Source of the DNA: Flavobacterium caseinilyticum
GTDB taxonomy: Bacteria; Bacteroidota; Bacteroidia; Flavobacteriales; Flavobacteriaceae
DNA length: 64,000 nucleotides
Direction: 5' to 3'
Assembly: GCF_004349085.1 (NCBI RefSeq)
Contig: NZ_SMFM01000004.1
Span: 115,255 to 179,254, forward strand
Below, one piece after another: positions 1 to 9,036 of the stretch. The notes beneath the pieces are model-generated. The model saw only the letters and a list, made by a program, of their open reading frames with translations. It ran no database searches and was not told the DNA's origin. The translations under genes were made by a program, and so were the position numbers. The first letter of the stretch is position 1. Each line of letters starts with the position of its first letter.

Positions 1-74
1 GACCTATTTTAATTGTGGCCGCTGTCCCTTTTGGAATAGCTCTAAATTTGTACATTCGCTATAAATCTGTATGA
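1..74 (+). CDS. C-terminal end of an upstream membrane protein (partial)
   Basis: An open frame runs in from the left edge (codons from base 3) and ends at a TGA that overlaps the ATG of the next gene in an ATGA arrangement. The 23 visible residues are mostly hydrophobic and end in a basic tail (RYKSV), as in the last membrane helix of a polytopic protein. In this setting a Wzx flippase or Wzy polymerase is plausible, but the fragment is too short to assign. The stop/start overlap suggests translational coupling with the acetyltransferase. Confidence 0.5.
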   Translation, partial: PILIVAAVPFGIALNLYIRYKSV

Positions 75-622
75 AAAATAAAAGTATCATCTATGATGAT
101 TTATATCGCTACACCGGGGAGCGAAGTTTTTGGCTGCTTCTACGCTATGTTTTTTTTACACCTGGATTTCAATATGTTTTTTTATTTAGAAAAACTTCGA
201 ATGCGGATTTTATATTAAGTAAAATATTTTGGAAAATATTGCTTAGGCGATGCATGTTGTCAACAGGTATACAAATCCCTGAAATAACTAAAATTGACCG
301 CGGTTTCAGAATTGTACATTTTGGGCATATTGTTATTAATCCTGCCACTATTATTGGAAAAAATTTTAACATTTCACATGGCGTTACGTTAGGCCATGCG
401 GAAGGTAAACAAGCCGGAAGTCCTATAATAGGAAATAATGTCAGTATACAAACGAATGCTGTTGTAGTTGGCAGCGTCATGATAGGGAACGATGTATTGA
501 TAGCGCCTAATGCTTTTGTAAATTTTGATGTTCCTGATGGTGCGATTGTTTTAGGGAATCCCGGGTCAATAATTCTAAAAGAAAAGGCGAGTGAAAAATA
601 TATTGTTTACAAAATAGAATAA
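71..622 (+). CDS. Serine acetyltransferase-like hexapeptide O-acetyltransferase
   Basis: A 183-residue acyltransferase of the left-handed beta-helix (LbetaH) superfamily, closest in pattern to serine acetyltransferases found in polysaccharide loci. The first ~70 residues are a helical lead-in. Hexapeptide repeats follow from about residue 78 to 165, with histidines in IVHFGH (83, 86) and in SHGVTLG (103), the region that holds the catalytic His in this family. The short length and setting argue against a cysteine-biosynthesis CysE. O-acetylation of a sugar, using acetyl-CoA in the cytoplasm, is the likely role. The start overlaps the upstream stop and the next GT4 gene begins 6 bases after its end, so it sits inside an operon. 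The acceptor sugar cannot be told from the sequence. Confidence 0.85.
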   Translation: MKNKSIIYDDLYRYTGERSFWLLLRYVFFTPGFQYVFLFRKTSNADFILSKIFWKILLRRCMLSTGIQIPEITKIDRGFRIVHFGHIVINPATIIGKNFNISHGVTLGHAEGKQAGSPIIGNNVSIQTNAVVVGSVMIGNDVLIAPNAFVNFDVPDGAIVLGNPGSIILKEKASEKYIVYKIE

Positions 623-628
623 GAAAAC

Positions 629-1717
629 ATGAAAATTCTTCAAGTTGTTAACAGTTTAGCCGTTGGTGGAGCTGAAAAATTATTGTTAGAAACGCTTCCT
701 GTGTATAAGGAAAAAGGAGTAACCGTAGATCTTTTAGTTTTAAATGGGTATGAATATCCTTTTATGACCGAATTAAAACAGTTGGATTGTTGTACCATCT
801 ATACTTTAGGGAATACAACTGTTTATAATCCGCTGCATATCTTTAAAATAATTCCGTATCTAAAAAAATATGATATCGTTCATGTCCATTTATTTCCTGC
901 ACAATATTGGGTCGTACTGGCAAAAATAATTTCATTTTCCAAAGTGAAATTACTATTCACGGAGCACTGTACGTCTAATCGCAGATTAGAAAATAAGTTG
1001 TTCAGATTTGTGGACCGATTAATTTACAGAGGGTATGATAAAGTAATTTGCATCACTGAAGAAATTAAAATAATTTTACAAAAGCACACAGGTTTGAGTG
1101 ATGAAATTTTTATTGTTATTGAAAATGGAGTTAATCTGAGCGCCATTACCGCATCAGATTCCTTATTAAAGCATAAAATAGACACGAAATTCAGTCAAGC
1201 TGATTCACTACTTATCCAGGTTGCGGGGTTCCGAGAGCAGAAAGACCAGGCTACTTTGATTCAGGCTTTAGCATACCTGCCGAAAAATGTTAAATTAGCG
1301 TTAGTAGGGGACGGAGTTACACGTAATGAATGTGAAGTATTGGTTGGTGATCTTCAATTAACGGACCGGGTTGTTTTTTTAGGACTACGGATGGATGTGC
1401 CACAGCTTTTAAAATCGGCTGATATCATCGTATTATCCTCAAAGTTTGAGGGGCTTTCGTTGTCCAGCATCGAAGGGATGGCTGCGGGAAAACCTTTTAT
1501 AGCCTCTGAAGTACCGGGATTAACTGAAATTGTAAAAGGGGCTGGAGTTTTATTTGAGCAAGGCAATGCTGTAGCGCTGGCAGAAAAGATTATGAAATTA
1601 TTAGATGACAAAGATTATTATGATTCGGTTTCGCAAGCCTGTCAAAAACGTGCTTCACAGTATGATATACACAAAATGATTGAACAGCATATAGGATTGT
1701 ATGAAAGTATCTGTTAG
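629..1717 (+). CDS. Glycosyltransferase family 4 (GT-B)
   Basis: A 362-residue retaining GT-B glycosyltransferase. The N-terminal acceptor half opens with the typical VNSLAVGGAEK loop (residues 8-17). The C-terminal nucleotide-sugar half has IENGVN (165-170), FREQKD (202-207) and the E-x7-E signature in KFEGLSLSSIEGM (E274 and E282). No membrane helix is evident; such enzymes act at the cytoplasmic face on undecaprenyl-linked intermediates. It overlaps the next GT4 gene by 17 bases, which implies co-translation. Family assignment is firm. Donor and linkage are unknown. Confidence 0.93.
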   Translation: MKILQVVNSLAVGGAEKLLLETLPVYKEKGVTVDLLVLNGYEYPFMTELKQLDCCTIYTLGNTTVYNPLHIFKIIPYLKKYDIVHVHLFPAQYWVVLAKIISFSKVKLLFTEHCTSNRRLENKLFRFVDRLIYRGYDKVICITEEIKIILQKHTGLSDEIFIVIENGVNLSAITASDSLLKHKIDTKFSQADSLLIQVAGFREQKDQATLIQALAYLPKNVKLALVGDGVTRNECEVLVGDLQLTDRVVFLGLRMDVPQLLKSADIIVLSSKFEGLSLSSIEGMAAGKPFIASEVPGLTEIVKGAGVLFEQGNAVALAEKIMKLLDDKDYYDSVSQACQKRASQYDIHKMIEQHIGLYESIC

Positions 1718-2873
1718 ACCTAAAATCATCCGTACCGCTACAGTGGCGTTATCTTTAAATTATCTGCTTAGAGGCCAGTTGGCTTTTTTGAATGGGTATT
1801 ATGACGTTATTGCCGTTTCTGGAGCTGATGACGATTTAATGCAGGTTGCCGCAAGAGAGAAAGTTAGTACTATTGGCATTGAAATGCAACGGAAAATTAG
1901 TCCACTGAAGGATTTGAAATCGTTGTGGCAGTTGTATTGGCTTTTTAAAAAAGAAAAACCGTTAATTGTCCATTCCATTACCCCAAAAGCAGGTTTGCTT
2001 ACGATGATGGCAGGTTATTTAGCAGGAGTTCCTATCAGAATCCATACTTTTACAGGACTTATTTTTCCGACAAGAAAAGGAATGATGCAAAAACTACTTA
2101 TTTTCACGGACCGGATATTGTGCTATTGCGCCACAAACATCTATCCGGAAGGGCAAGGAGTCAAAAGCGATTTGATCAGTTATAAAATCACTACTAAAAA
2201 ATTGCAAGTTCTGGCCAATGGAAATGTGAATGGCACTGATACGATGTACTTTGATTCAGGCCTGATTTCCACCACAGAAAAACAACATTTAAAAACAAGT
2301 TTAGGGATAGCTGCTGACGATTTTGTTTTTATTTTTATAGGACGTTTGGTCGGGGACAAAGGCATCAATGAACTAATACAGGCCTTTCAACAGCTTTGCG
2401 GTGAATCAGCAGCAGTTAAACTGCTACTGGTAGGGCCATTTGAAGCAGATCTCGATCCGCTGCGTCCGGAAACATTGCAACTGATAAACAGTAATCAGCA
2501 AATTCTACCCGTCGGTTTTCAGCAAGATGTACGGCCTTACTTCGCCATCAGCGACTGTTTGGCATTCCCGAGTCATCGGGAGGGATTTCCCAATGTTGTC
2601 TTACAGGCCGGAGCCATGGGTTTACCCAGTATAGTGACGAATATCAATGGCTGCAACGAAATAATTACAGAAGGTCAAAATGGTGTCATCATTCCTGTTA
2701 ACGATAGTTTTGCGTTGTATAAAGCAATGAAAAAAATAGTGACAGACGATGCATTCCGATTACAGCTCGAACAGCATGCGCGTCGAATGATTGTGTCACG
2801 GTACGAACAGCAAGTAGTATGGGATGCTATTTTGGCAGAATACAAGGCGCTCGAACAGAAGGCAGGTTATTAA
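1701..2873 (+). CDS. Glycosyltransferase family 4, PglA/CapM-like
   Basis: A 390-residue GT-B enzyme. The N-terminal half has the HSITPKAGLLTMMAGYLAGV segment (about 90-109), common in capsule and glycan GT4 enzymes that act second after a PglC-like initiator. In the C-terminal half the usual E-x7-E signature reads REGFPNVVLQAG: E294 is present but the second Glu is Gln (302). This variant recurs in Bacteroidota enzymes with this motif, so it is probably functional. The position just upstream of a PglC-like transferase suggests transfer of the second sugar onto lipid-linked bacillosamine, as PglA does; this is inference. The start lies inside the preceding gene. Confidence 0.9.
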   Translation: MKVSVRPKIIRTATVALSLNYLLRGQLAFLNGYYDVIAVSGADDDLMQVAAREKVSTIGIEMQRKISPLKDLKSLWQLYWLFKKEKPLIVHSITPKAGLLTMMAGYLAGVPIRIHTFTGLIFPTRKGMMQKLLIFTDRILCYCATNIYPEGQGVKSDLISYKITTKKLQVLANGNVNGTDTMYFDSGLISTTEKQHLKTSLGIAADDFVFIFIGRLVGDKGINELIQAFQQLCGESAAVKLLLVGPFEADLDPLRPETLQLINSNQQILPVGFQQDVRPYFAISDCLAFPSHREGFPNVVLQAGAMGLPSIVTNINGCNEIITEGQNGVIIPVNDSFALYKAMKKIVTDDAFRLQLEQHARRMIVSRYEQQVVWDAILAEYKALEQKAGY

Positions 2874-3127
2874 AAACGGTTCGCAATACATTTTTGCAAT
2901 AAAAGCGGCCGCCGCTTTATAAAAAAAAATGTTCTCGATATTTTTTATGCTTAACATTTGACAAGCAACACACGGACTGAGCTTCGATAATAGATCACGG
3001 CAGAAAAAGGATTTGGATAAATATATACTTACAGACCTGTAAGAAGAAGAATATCTAAAAGATAAAATAATAATTAGAGGAAACAGCTTTGAGATTTCTA
3101 TTGCATAATTCCTTAATAAAATAAAGT

Positions 3128-3730
3128 ATGTATAAAACCTTTTTTAAGAGAATATTTGATTTTAATGCCGCATTTTTTGGATTGCTTGCACTGAGTCCGC
3201 TAATACTGATGGTTACTGTAGGACTATTTTTTGCCAATCAGGGAAAGCCTTTTTTCTTTCAGTTGCGTCCGGGTAAAAACGGAGTGATTTTTAAAATTAT
3301 CAAATTCAAAACAATGAATGATAAGAAAGATTCGGATGGGAATTTACTTACCGATGCGGAACGTCTGACAAAAATTGGAATTTTCGTTCGTAAGACATCA
3401 CTCGATGAAATTCCTCAGTTACTCAATGTTTTGAAAGGAGATATGAGTCTTATCGGACCACGGCCATTACTGCCGGAATATTTGCCGTTGTACGATGCCA
3501 CGCAAAACAGAAGGCATGAAGTGAGGCCGGGTATAACGGGATGGGCGCAGGTCAATGGCAGAAATGCGATCTCCTGGAATGTGAAATTTCGGTATGATGT
3601 TTGGTATGTAGATCACATATCGCTACTTTTAGACGCTAAAATCCTTTTTTTAACAATTAAGAAGGTTGTGATTCGGGAAGGAATCAATACTGAAAACACA
3701 GCAACAACAGAACGATTTAACGGAAATTAG
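3128..3730 (+). CDS. PglC-like initiating phosphoglycosyl transferase
   Basis: A 200-residue monotopic phosphoglycosyl transferase of the bacterial sugar transferase family. It transfers a sugar-1-phosphate from a UDP-sugar to undecaprenyl phosphate and so starts glycan assembly. A single hydrophobic re-entrant segment lies at residues 12-35. It is followed by the conserved basic KFKTM motif (59-63), the catalytic Asp-Glu pair in SLDEIPQ (D93, E94), the GPRPLLPEY motif and [14 protein letters not shown]. The size fits the minimal PglC type rather than the large WcaJ type. The PglD-like gene starts 1 base after its stop and the PglE-like gene follows, so UDP-N,N'-diacetylbacillosamine is the likely substrate. 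A 254-base gap without a gene precedes it. Confidence 0.93.
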   Translation: MYKTFFKRIFDFNAAFFGLLALSPLILMVTVGLFFANQGKPFFFQLRPGKNGVIFKIIKFKTMNDKKDSDGNLLTDAERLTKIGIFVRKTSLDEIPQLLNVLKGDMSLIGPRPLLPEYLPLYDATQNRRHEVRPGITGWAQVNGRNAISWNVKFRYDVWYVDHISLLLDAKILFLTIKKVVIREGINTENTATTERFNGN

Positions 3731-3731
3731 T

Positions 3732-4343
3732 ATGTATTTATATGGCGCAAGCGGACATTGTAAAGTTATAATTGACATCATAACGGCGTCTGAAGAATTT
3801 GAAATTCAAGGGATAATGGACGATAATCCCAGAATAGCTACACTTTTTGATATTCCAGTTTTTAATACCAGTACCTTTGAAACGCTTTCGGACAAATCTT
3901 TCATCATTGCGGTTGGAAACAATACCATAAGAAAAAAGATTGTTGAAAAGGTGGGAGGGATCTATATAACTGCCATCCATCCACGAGCGGTAGTGTCACC
4001 TTTTACGAATATCGATGAGGGAACGGTTGTGATGGCGGGTGCCATCGTCAATGCTGATGCGATAATAGGTAAACATTGTATTATTAATACCGCTGCCGTG
4101 ATTGAACATGATTGTATATTGGGTAATTATGTCCATGTTTCACCCAACGCAGCATTAGGAGGAGCCGTTGAAATAGCGGAGGGCACTCACATAGGAATCG
4201 GAGCAACGGTGATTCAAGGGATTAAAATTGGAAAATGGGCCACCATCGGGGCCGGAACAGTAATAATTAATGACATACCGGATTACGCCGTAGTGGTGGG
4301 AAATCCGGGCAAGATTTTAAAATACCACACAAAGCATGAATAA
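3732..4343 (+). CDS. PglD/NeuD-family sugar N-acetyltransferase
   Basis: A 203-residue acetyltransferase with the two-part PglD/NeuD architecture. A Rossmann-like UDP-sugar binding domain comes first (GASGHCKVI at 5-13, DDNP at 30-33), followed by a left-handed beta-helix from about residue 88. The proposed catalytic base is His126 in the IEHDC motif; the C-terminus has the GNPGKILKY turn. Placed between PglC-like and PglE-like genes, it most likely acetylates the 4-amino group of UDP-4-amino-4,6-dideoxy-GlcNAc with acetyl-CoA, giving UDP-diNAc-bacillosamine. A NeuD-type sialic acid O-acetyltransferase has the same fold, but the neu genes are 30 kb away. It overlaps the aminotransferase by 8 bases. 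Confidence 0.9.
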   Translation: MYLYGASGHCKVIIDIITASEEFEIQGIMDDNPRIATLFDIPVFNTSTFETLSDKSFIIAVGNNTIRKKIVEKVGGIYITAIHPRAVVSPFTNIDEGTVVMAGAIVNADAIIGKHCIINTAAVIEHDCILGNYVHVSPNAALGGAVEIAEGTHIGIGATVIQGIKIGKWATIGAGTVIINDIPDYAVVVGNPGKILKYHTKHE

Positions 4344-5508
4344 TACTAAAATTTGGCTTTCCTCTCCACACATGGGCGGAAATGAGCAGCAATTTGTTAA
4401 AGAAGCCTTTGATACCAATTGGGTAGCACCACTTGGACCTAATGTCACAGGTTTGGAATCCGATCTGGAATCCTATTTGTCAAACCAGTCATCAGTGGGA
4501 GCTTTAAGCTCCGGCACTGCTGCAATTCACCTCGGATTAATCCTGTTGGACGTGACTGCAGGGGATACCGTTATCTGTCAAAGCATGACTTTTTCGGCAT
4601 CGGCAAATCCTATATTATATCTTGGTGCTACCCCGATTTTTATTGACAGCGAATCCGATACCTGGAATCTATGTCCGATAGCCTTGGAGCAAGCAATTGT
4701 CGACCAGATTGCTAAGGGTAAAAAACCCAAAGCGATTATTGCGGTTCATTTATATGGCGTGCCTTATAAAATTGACGAAATCAGAACAGTGGCGGATAAA
4801 TTTTCCATTCCCATCCTTGAAGACAGCGCGGAAGCCTTGGGCAGTAGCTTTAAAGGCCAAAAATGTGGCACTTTCGGGGATATCGGCGTGTTATCTTTCA
4901 ATGGCAATAAAATTATTACTACCTCAGGCGGGGGCGCGATCGTAACACCCACGGCAGCATTAAAGGAAAAAGCAATCTTTTTTGCCACGCAGTCCAGAGA
5001 CGATGCGCCGCATTATCAGCACAGCGAAATCGGCTATAATTACAGGATGAGTAACATTTGCGCGGGCATAGGTCGCGGACAAATGGAAGTATTAGATGAT
5101 CATGTAGCGTTGCGCAGAGCGATGCACGATTTTTATGTGGAGGTTTTCAAAGACGTTGCGGGAATAAGCGTTTTTACCGTTCCGAATGAAGATTATTTTG
5201 CCAATTACTGGTTAAGTGCCATTCTGGTAGATCCCGCCATAACGGGGGGTATGACCAGAGAGACGATTCGCTTGGCATTGGAAACCGAAAATATTGAATC
5301 GAGGCCGTTGTGGAAACCGATGCATCTGCAACCCATTTTTGAAATGTATCCTTACTATGGTGACAAAATTGCCGAGACGCTTTTCGACAATGGACTCTGT
5401 CTGCCTTCGGGCTCCAACCTGACTGATGACGATCGAAGCAGGTTAAAAGCCGCTTTGCTACAGTTGGTGGGTCAAATACCAAACATACAATACGCTGCCG
5501 GATTATAG
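4336..5508 (+). CDS. PglE-like DegT/DnrJ/EryC1 aminotransferase
   Basis: A 390-residue PLP-dependent sugar aminotransferase of the DegT/DnrJ/EryC1/StrS family, full length. The PLP phosphate-binding SSGTAAIHL is at 58-66, the aspartate pairing with the PLP ring nitrogen is D163 in EDSAEALG, and the Schiff-base lysine is K192 in SFNGNKIITTSGGG. The expected reaction transfers an amino group from glutamate to the 4-keto sugar made by the dehydratase encoded at 5971-7953. The order PglC, PglD, PglE and then the PglF-like dehydratase supports the bacillosamine route. The start ATG lies within the end of the PglD-like gene. Confidence 0.92.
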   Translation: MNNTKIWLSSPHMGGNEQQFVKEAFDTNWVAPLGPNVTGLESDLESYLSNQSSVGALSSGTAAIHLGLILLDVTAGDTVICQSMTFSASANPILYLGATPIFIDSESDTWNLCPIALEQAIVDQIAKGKKPKAIIAVHLYGVPYKIDEIRTVADKFSIPILEDSAEALGSSFKGQKCGTFGDIGVLSFNGNKIITTSGGGAIVTPTAALKEKAIFFATQSRDDAPHYQHSEIGYNYRMSNICAGIGRGQMEVLDDHVALRRAMHDFYVEVFKDVAGISVFTVPNEDYFANYWLSAILVDPAITGGMTRETIRLALETENIESRPLWKPMHLQPIFEMYPYYGDKIAETLFDNGLCLPSGSNLTDDDRSRLKAALLQLVGQIPNIQYAAGL

Positions 5509-5970
5509 AAGATATTTCCGTATCGAGTAACAATTGATTTTGGTAGCTGACTGAATATCGATAGAGCGCAGCATTTTTTTTAATTCCGATTATAAAACGC
5601 AGAAATACGAAAATGGCATTAAATTAAAGTGCTCTTTAGGGTGTTATTGGTTTTTAGTAAAAGTTTTTGGTTAATTCGAGTTGTTTTCTGTGAAAAATTT
5701 TTCGAAATTAAGCAAATTTCCCTAATGCCTTTCTCGCTACAATTTTAATTCTGCTTTAAAAAAATTGTAAGTGTCGGCACGGACTCAAGTTTTTAGTACG
5801 TGTCTCATATGATTTGTAACAAGCTAAAATTCTGAAATAATAAAAAGAATTCTGTTGTTTAGTTCTTTTAACGATTAAATAGTGAGTAGCTGTAACAAAA
5901 TGCTTTTATTTCATATATTTGCATCCCGTTTAGCATCATAAAATATAGGTTTTTAAAAAATAAAATAAAA
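5509..5970 (+). promoter_or_regulatory. 462-base intergenic region with a putative promoter (-7 at 5914-5921)
   Basis: No gene is visible in this AT-rich gap. It contains TATATTTG at 5914-5921, a good match to the Bacteroidota -7 consensus TAnnTTTG, followed by GCATCCCG. A weak -33 (CTG rather than TTG) lies at 5890-5892 with a 21-base spacer. The element would start transcription about 45 bases before the TTG start of the dehydratase gene. No terminator hairpin was recognised after the aminotransferase gene. Confidence 0.45.
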
Positions 5971-7953
5971 TTGAATAGTACTAAAGAAAAAAGTGAAAGC
6001 CGGTTTGTTTTTGATGTTACTTCAACAATGAAACTAAGATCAAACCTGAGTAATTTAGGCTACTTACCACGATGGATAATAATTTCAATTGATTTTATTG
6101 TGCTGATGCTATCGTTCTTTTTTACTTTTCTGATTTTTAAAGGAACGGGTTTAGATTACATCAGTACTCCTTACAGTCTTGTTTTCATTGGTTCTTTTTT
6201 TGGTACAAATTTATTTTTCTTCTGGCTCTTCAGGACTTACTCCGGAATTATCAGACACTCTTCCAATATAGACGCGCTGAAGTTATTGTTTTCCCAAATT
6301 TCGGTATTGATTGTTTTCCTGATTTATAACTTTCTGCATGAGATTTTTTTTCAGCAGAAGGCCTTCTTAAACACCGCACTTTTTATCAATATTGTACTAT
6401 CATTTTGCGGTTTGTTTTTGTACAGAATGGTCGTGAAACAGACATTTGAACTTTATTTCTCCGAGAAAAGCAGCGAGAAATTAATGCGAACTGTTGTCTA
6501 CGGCACCGATGCCAATGCGATTTCGGTTGCCAATGCATTAAAATTCGAAACACCTTCCCGTTTTAAAATCGTAGGATTTGTAGATAAGAACAGTCAGAAC
6601 GCTTCCAAACGCATGCTCGATTTACCGATATTGGTGCAGAGAAAAAAACTCCCTGCCTTAATGAGGTCGGTTGGAGCTGAAAGTGTGATTTTAGCTGATA
6701 AAGGATTGTCAAAAGAGGAACAAATCATTATCGTTGAACAGTGTCTGGAATATAACTATAAAGTTTTTACCGTACCACTAATTTCGGATTGGGAAAATCA
6801 AAAAGAAATCTCCCAAAAAGTAAAAACTATTCAAATTGAAGATCTTTTGGAGCGAAAACCAATTGTACTGGATAACAAAGGGATCTCCAAACAATTGAAA
6901 GACAAAGTCATTTTGATCAGCGGTGCTGCTGGATCTATAGGAAGCGAAATTGCACGGCAAGTACTGCTTTTTAATCCTAAAAAAATTATTATTTTAGATC
7001 AGGCTGAAACGCCACTCCATCATTTAAAACTGGAGACCGAAAGTATAGAAACGAATGCAAAAATACGGACTGTAGTTGGAGATATCAGAAACATGGAGGC
7101 CATGGATGAAATTTTCAAATTATACCGACCTCAGGTTGTTTTTCATGCTGCGGCGTATAAACATGTTCCGCTTATGGAAGAAAATCCATCTCAGGCAATT
7201 TTCACCAATATCAAGGGAACTAAAAATCTGGCTGATTTATCGTGTCTTTACAAAGTTAAAAAATTTGTAATGGTGTCTACTGATAAGGCAGTGAACCCAA
7301 GTAATGTTATGGGTGCCAGTAAACGAATTGCCGAAAAATATGTACAGTCGTTACAGCTCAAAGACATTAGCGAGAAAGGATCGGCGGCGACAAAATTCAT
7401 CACTACCCGTTTTGGAAATGTTTTGGGTTCGAACGGTTCAGTAGTGCCTTTGTTTACCAAACAAATTGCAGAAGGTGGCCCACTGACCATTACTCATAAA
7501 GATATTATTCGCTACTTCATGACGATACCCGAAGCCTGTCAACTGGTTTTGGAAGCAGGAGCTATGGGTAATGGAGGGGAGATTTATATTTTTGATATGG
7601 GAAAACCGGTAAAAATAATTGATCTGGCAAATAAAATGATAAAGTTGGCAGGTTTTATCCCTGAAAAGGACATCAAGATCGAGATTGTTGGTTTAAGACC
7701 CGGAGAGAAATTGTATGAAGAATTACTAAATGATACGTCAAAAACAATACCGACCCACCATGCTAAAATAATGATTGCTGAAGAAATCCAGGAAGAGTTT
7801 GAAGGGTTGCATACCGATATTGATGAATTAATCAATATTGCTAATTTGTTTGCCAATGATGCTATTGTTGCGAAAATGAAAAAAATCGTTCCTGAATTCA
7901 AAAGTATGAATTCGTCGTACGAAATTTTAGATCAAAAGGAAATAACCCAGTAA
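5971..7953 (+). CDS. PglF/WbpM/CapD-like UDP-GlcNAc 4,6-dehydratase
   Basis: A 660-residue membrane-bound nucleotide-sugar dehydratase. About four hydrophobic helices occupy residues 31-155 and a CoA-binding-like Rossmann domain spans about 170-280. The catalytic SDR domain follows, with NAD-binding GAAGSIGSE (318-326), HAAAYKHVP (392-400) and STDKAVNPSNVMGASKR, in which the SDR tyrosine is Met447, as in WbpM/PglF enzymes. It converts UDP-GlcNAc to the 4-keto-6-deoxy sugar, the first step to bacillosamine and related sugars. The start is a TTG; an in-frame ATG lies 19 codons later. A -7 promoter element lies about 50 bases upstream. Confidence 0.93.
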   Translation: MNSTKEKSESRFVFDVTSTMKLRSNLSNLGYLPRWIIISIDFIVLMLSFFFTFLIFKGTGLDYISTPYSLVFIGSFFGTNLFFFWLFRTYSGIIRHSSNIDALKLLFSQISVLIVFLIYNFLHEIFFQQKAFLNTALFINIVLSFCGLFLYRMVVKQTFELYFSEKSSEKLMRTVVYGTDANAISVANALKFETPSRFKIVGFVDKNSQNASKRMLDLPILVQRKKLPALMRSVGAESVILADKGLSKEEQIIIVEQCLEYNYKVFTVPLISDWENQKEISQKVKTIQIEDLLERKPIVLDNKGISKQLKDKVILISGAAGSIGSEIARQVLLFNPKKIIILDQAETPLHHLKLETESIETNAKIRTVVGDIRNMEAMDEIFKLYRPQVVFHAAAYKHVPLMEENPSQAIFTNIKGTKNLADLSCLYKVKKFVMVSTDKAVNPSNVMGASKRIAEKYVQSLQLKDISEKGSAATKFITTRFGNVLGSNGSVVPLFTKQIAEGGPLTITHKDIIRYFMTIPEACQLVLEAGAMGNGGEIYIFDMGKPVKIIDLANKMIKLAGFIPEKDIKIEIVGLRPGEKLYEELLNDTSKTIPTHHAKIMIAEEIQEEFEGLHTDIDELINIANLFANDAIVAKMKKIVPEFKSMNSSYEILDQKEITQ

Positions 7954-8253
7954 TCGGACTGTTTTCAGCGGCCATTATGTAGCTATGTCGGTATTTATAC
8001 AAACACGAATTAACCTACAAAACCAGAGAAATAGCATTTATCTGCCGCAAAATTTCAAACTCTTTTGGGAAGTTAAGCGACTGAAATAAAAATTATAAAC
8101 GAGTGCATCCATACACCCAGCGACGGGCGAGTGTGATATTTTTTTTTTAATATTGATACAGAAATGATCAGAAGCAATGAAAAAATATTGTTAAAAACTA
8201 ATTATAGCCATTGGGATAATGTATATATTTGCCCCCAGAAAAAATAAAATTAC
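7954..8253 (+). promoter_or_regulatory. 300-base intergenic region with a putative wza promoter (-7 at 8224-8231)
   Basis: No gene is seen here. TATATTTG at 8224-8231 followed by CCCCC matches the Bacteroidota -7 element and lies 22 bases before the ATG of the export lipoprotein gene, so the leader would be short. No convincing -33 TTG is present at the usual 17-23 base distance (the nearest TTG, at 8211, is too close). The promoter is therefore tentative. Confidence 0.4.
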
Positions 8254-9027
8254 ATGAAATACTTTTTTTTACTAAAAAAAACAATTCCCTTTTTCTTTTT
8301 AGTGTTATTGTTCTCCTGTGCTTCCAGAAAAGACATGATTTATTATCAAGACATTGATAATTTAGGATCTCAGCAAAAGTCAAATTCTTACGAGATTAAA
8401 ATTCAACCCGATGATTTACTGATGATTTCGGTGTATGCGGAAGATCCTGAGATTGCAAAATCTTTTAGTTTAAATGTTTCCACCGGACTTACCTCCGTTG
8501 CGAGTAAAGGATCTGTATATTTAGTGGATGCCAACGGATCCATTGATTTTCCGACTTTAGGAAAGATGAAAGTCAGCGGTCTGACTCGGACTGAAGTCCT
8601 TGATCTACTGGACGCCAAGATATCACGATATATTAAAAAACCTATTATAAGTCTGAGCATCAGTAATTTTAAAGTGTCAGTTCAAGGTGAAGTGGGCAAA
8701 CCGGGTACTTATCCTATCCTTTCTGAACGTATTACGTTGATAGAGGCATTGAGTATGGCCGGCGATCTGACTGTTTTTGGTAAAAGAGATAATATATTGA
8801 TCATTAGAGAAATTGACGGTGTCAAATCCTTTAATAGGGTTGATATTACTAAGGCGGGCTTTATGAATTCTCCGTTTTATTATTTGGCACAAAATGATGT
8901 GGTTTATGTAGAGCCTAACCAGAATAAAATAAACGTGGCAGCTATTAACCCGAGCACAGGTTTAATATTTTCGGTTCTTTCGATCTTATTTACATTAACG
9001 ACATTAATAATTACCACTATAAAATAA
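8254..9027 (+). CDS. Wza-type polysaccharide export outer membrane lipoprotein
   Basis: A 257-residue outer membrane polysaccharide export protein. The N-terminus is a lipoprotein signal with a lipobox ending in LFSC (Cys22). The Poly_export domain covers roughly residues 45-135 (IQPDDLLMISVYAEDP at its start), an SLBB domain follows (QGEVGKPGTYPI from about 149), and a hydrophobic C-terminal segment (about 230-253) corresponds to the helix that crosses the outer membrane in Wza. It forms the exit channel for polymer from a Wzc-type co-polymerase, encoded 9 bases downstream. The two almost certainly form an operon. Confidence 0.93.
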   Translation: MKYFFLLKKTIPFFFLVLLFSCASRKDMIYYQDIDNLGSQQKSNSYEIKIQPDDLLMISVYAEDPEIAKSFSLNVSTGLTSVASKGSVYLVDANGSIDFPTLGKMKVSGLTRTEVLDLLDAKISRYIKKPIISLSISNFKVSVQGEVGKPGTYPILSERITLIEALSMAGDLTVFGKRDNILIIREIDGVKSFNRVDITKAGFMNSPFYYLAQNDVVYVEPNQNKINVAAINPSTGLIFSVLSILFTLTTLIITTIK

Positions 9028-9036
9028 AAGGTTTTC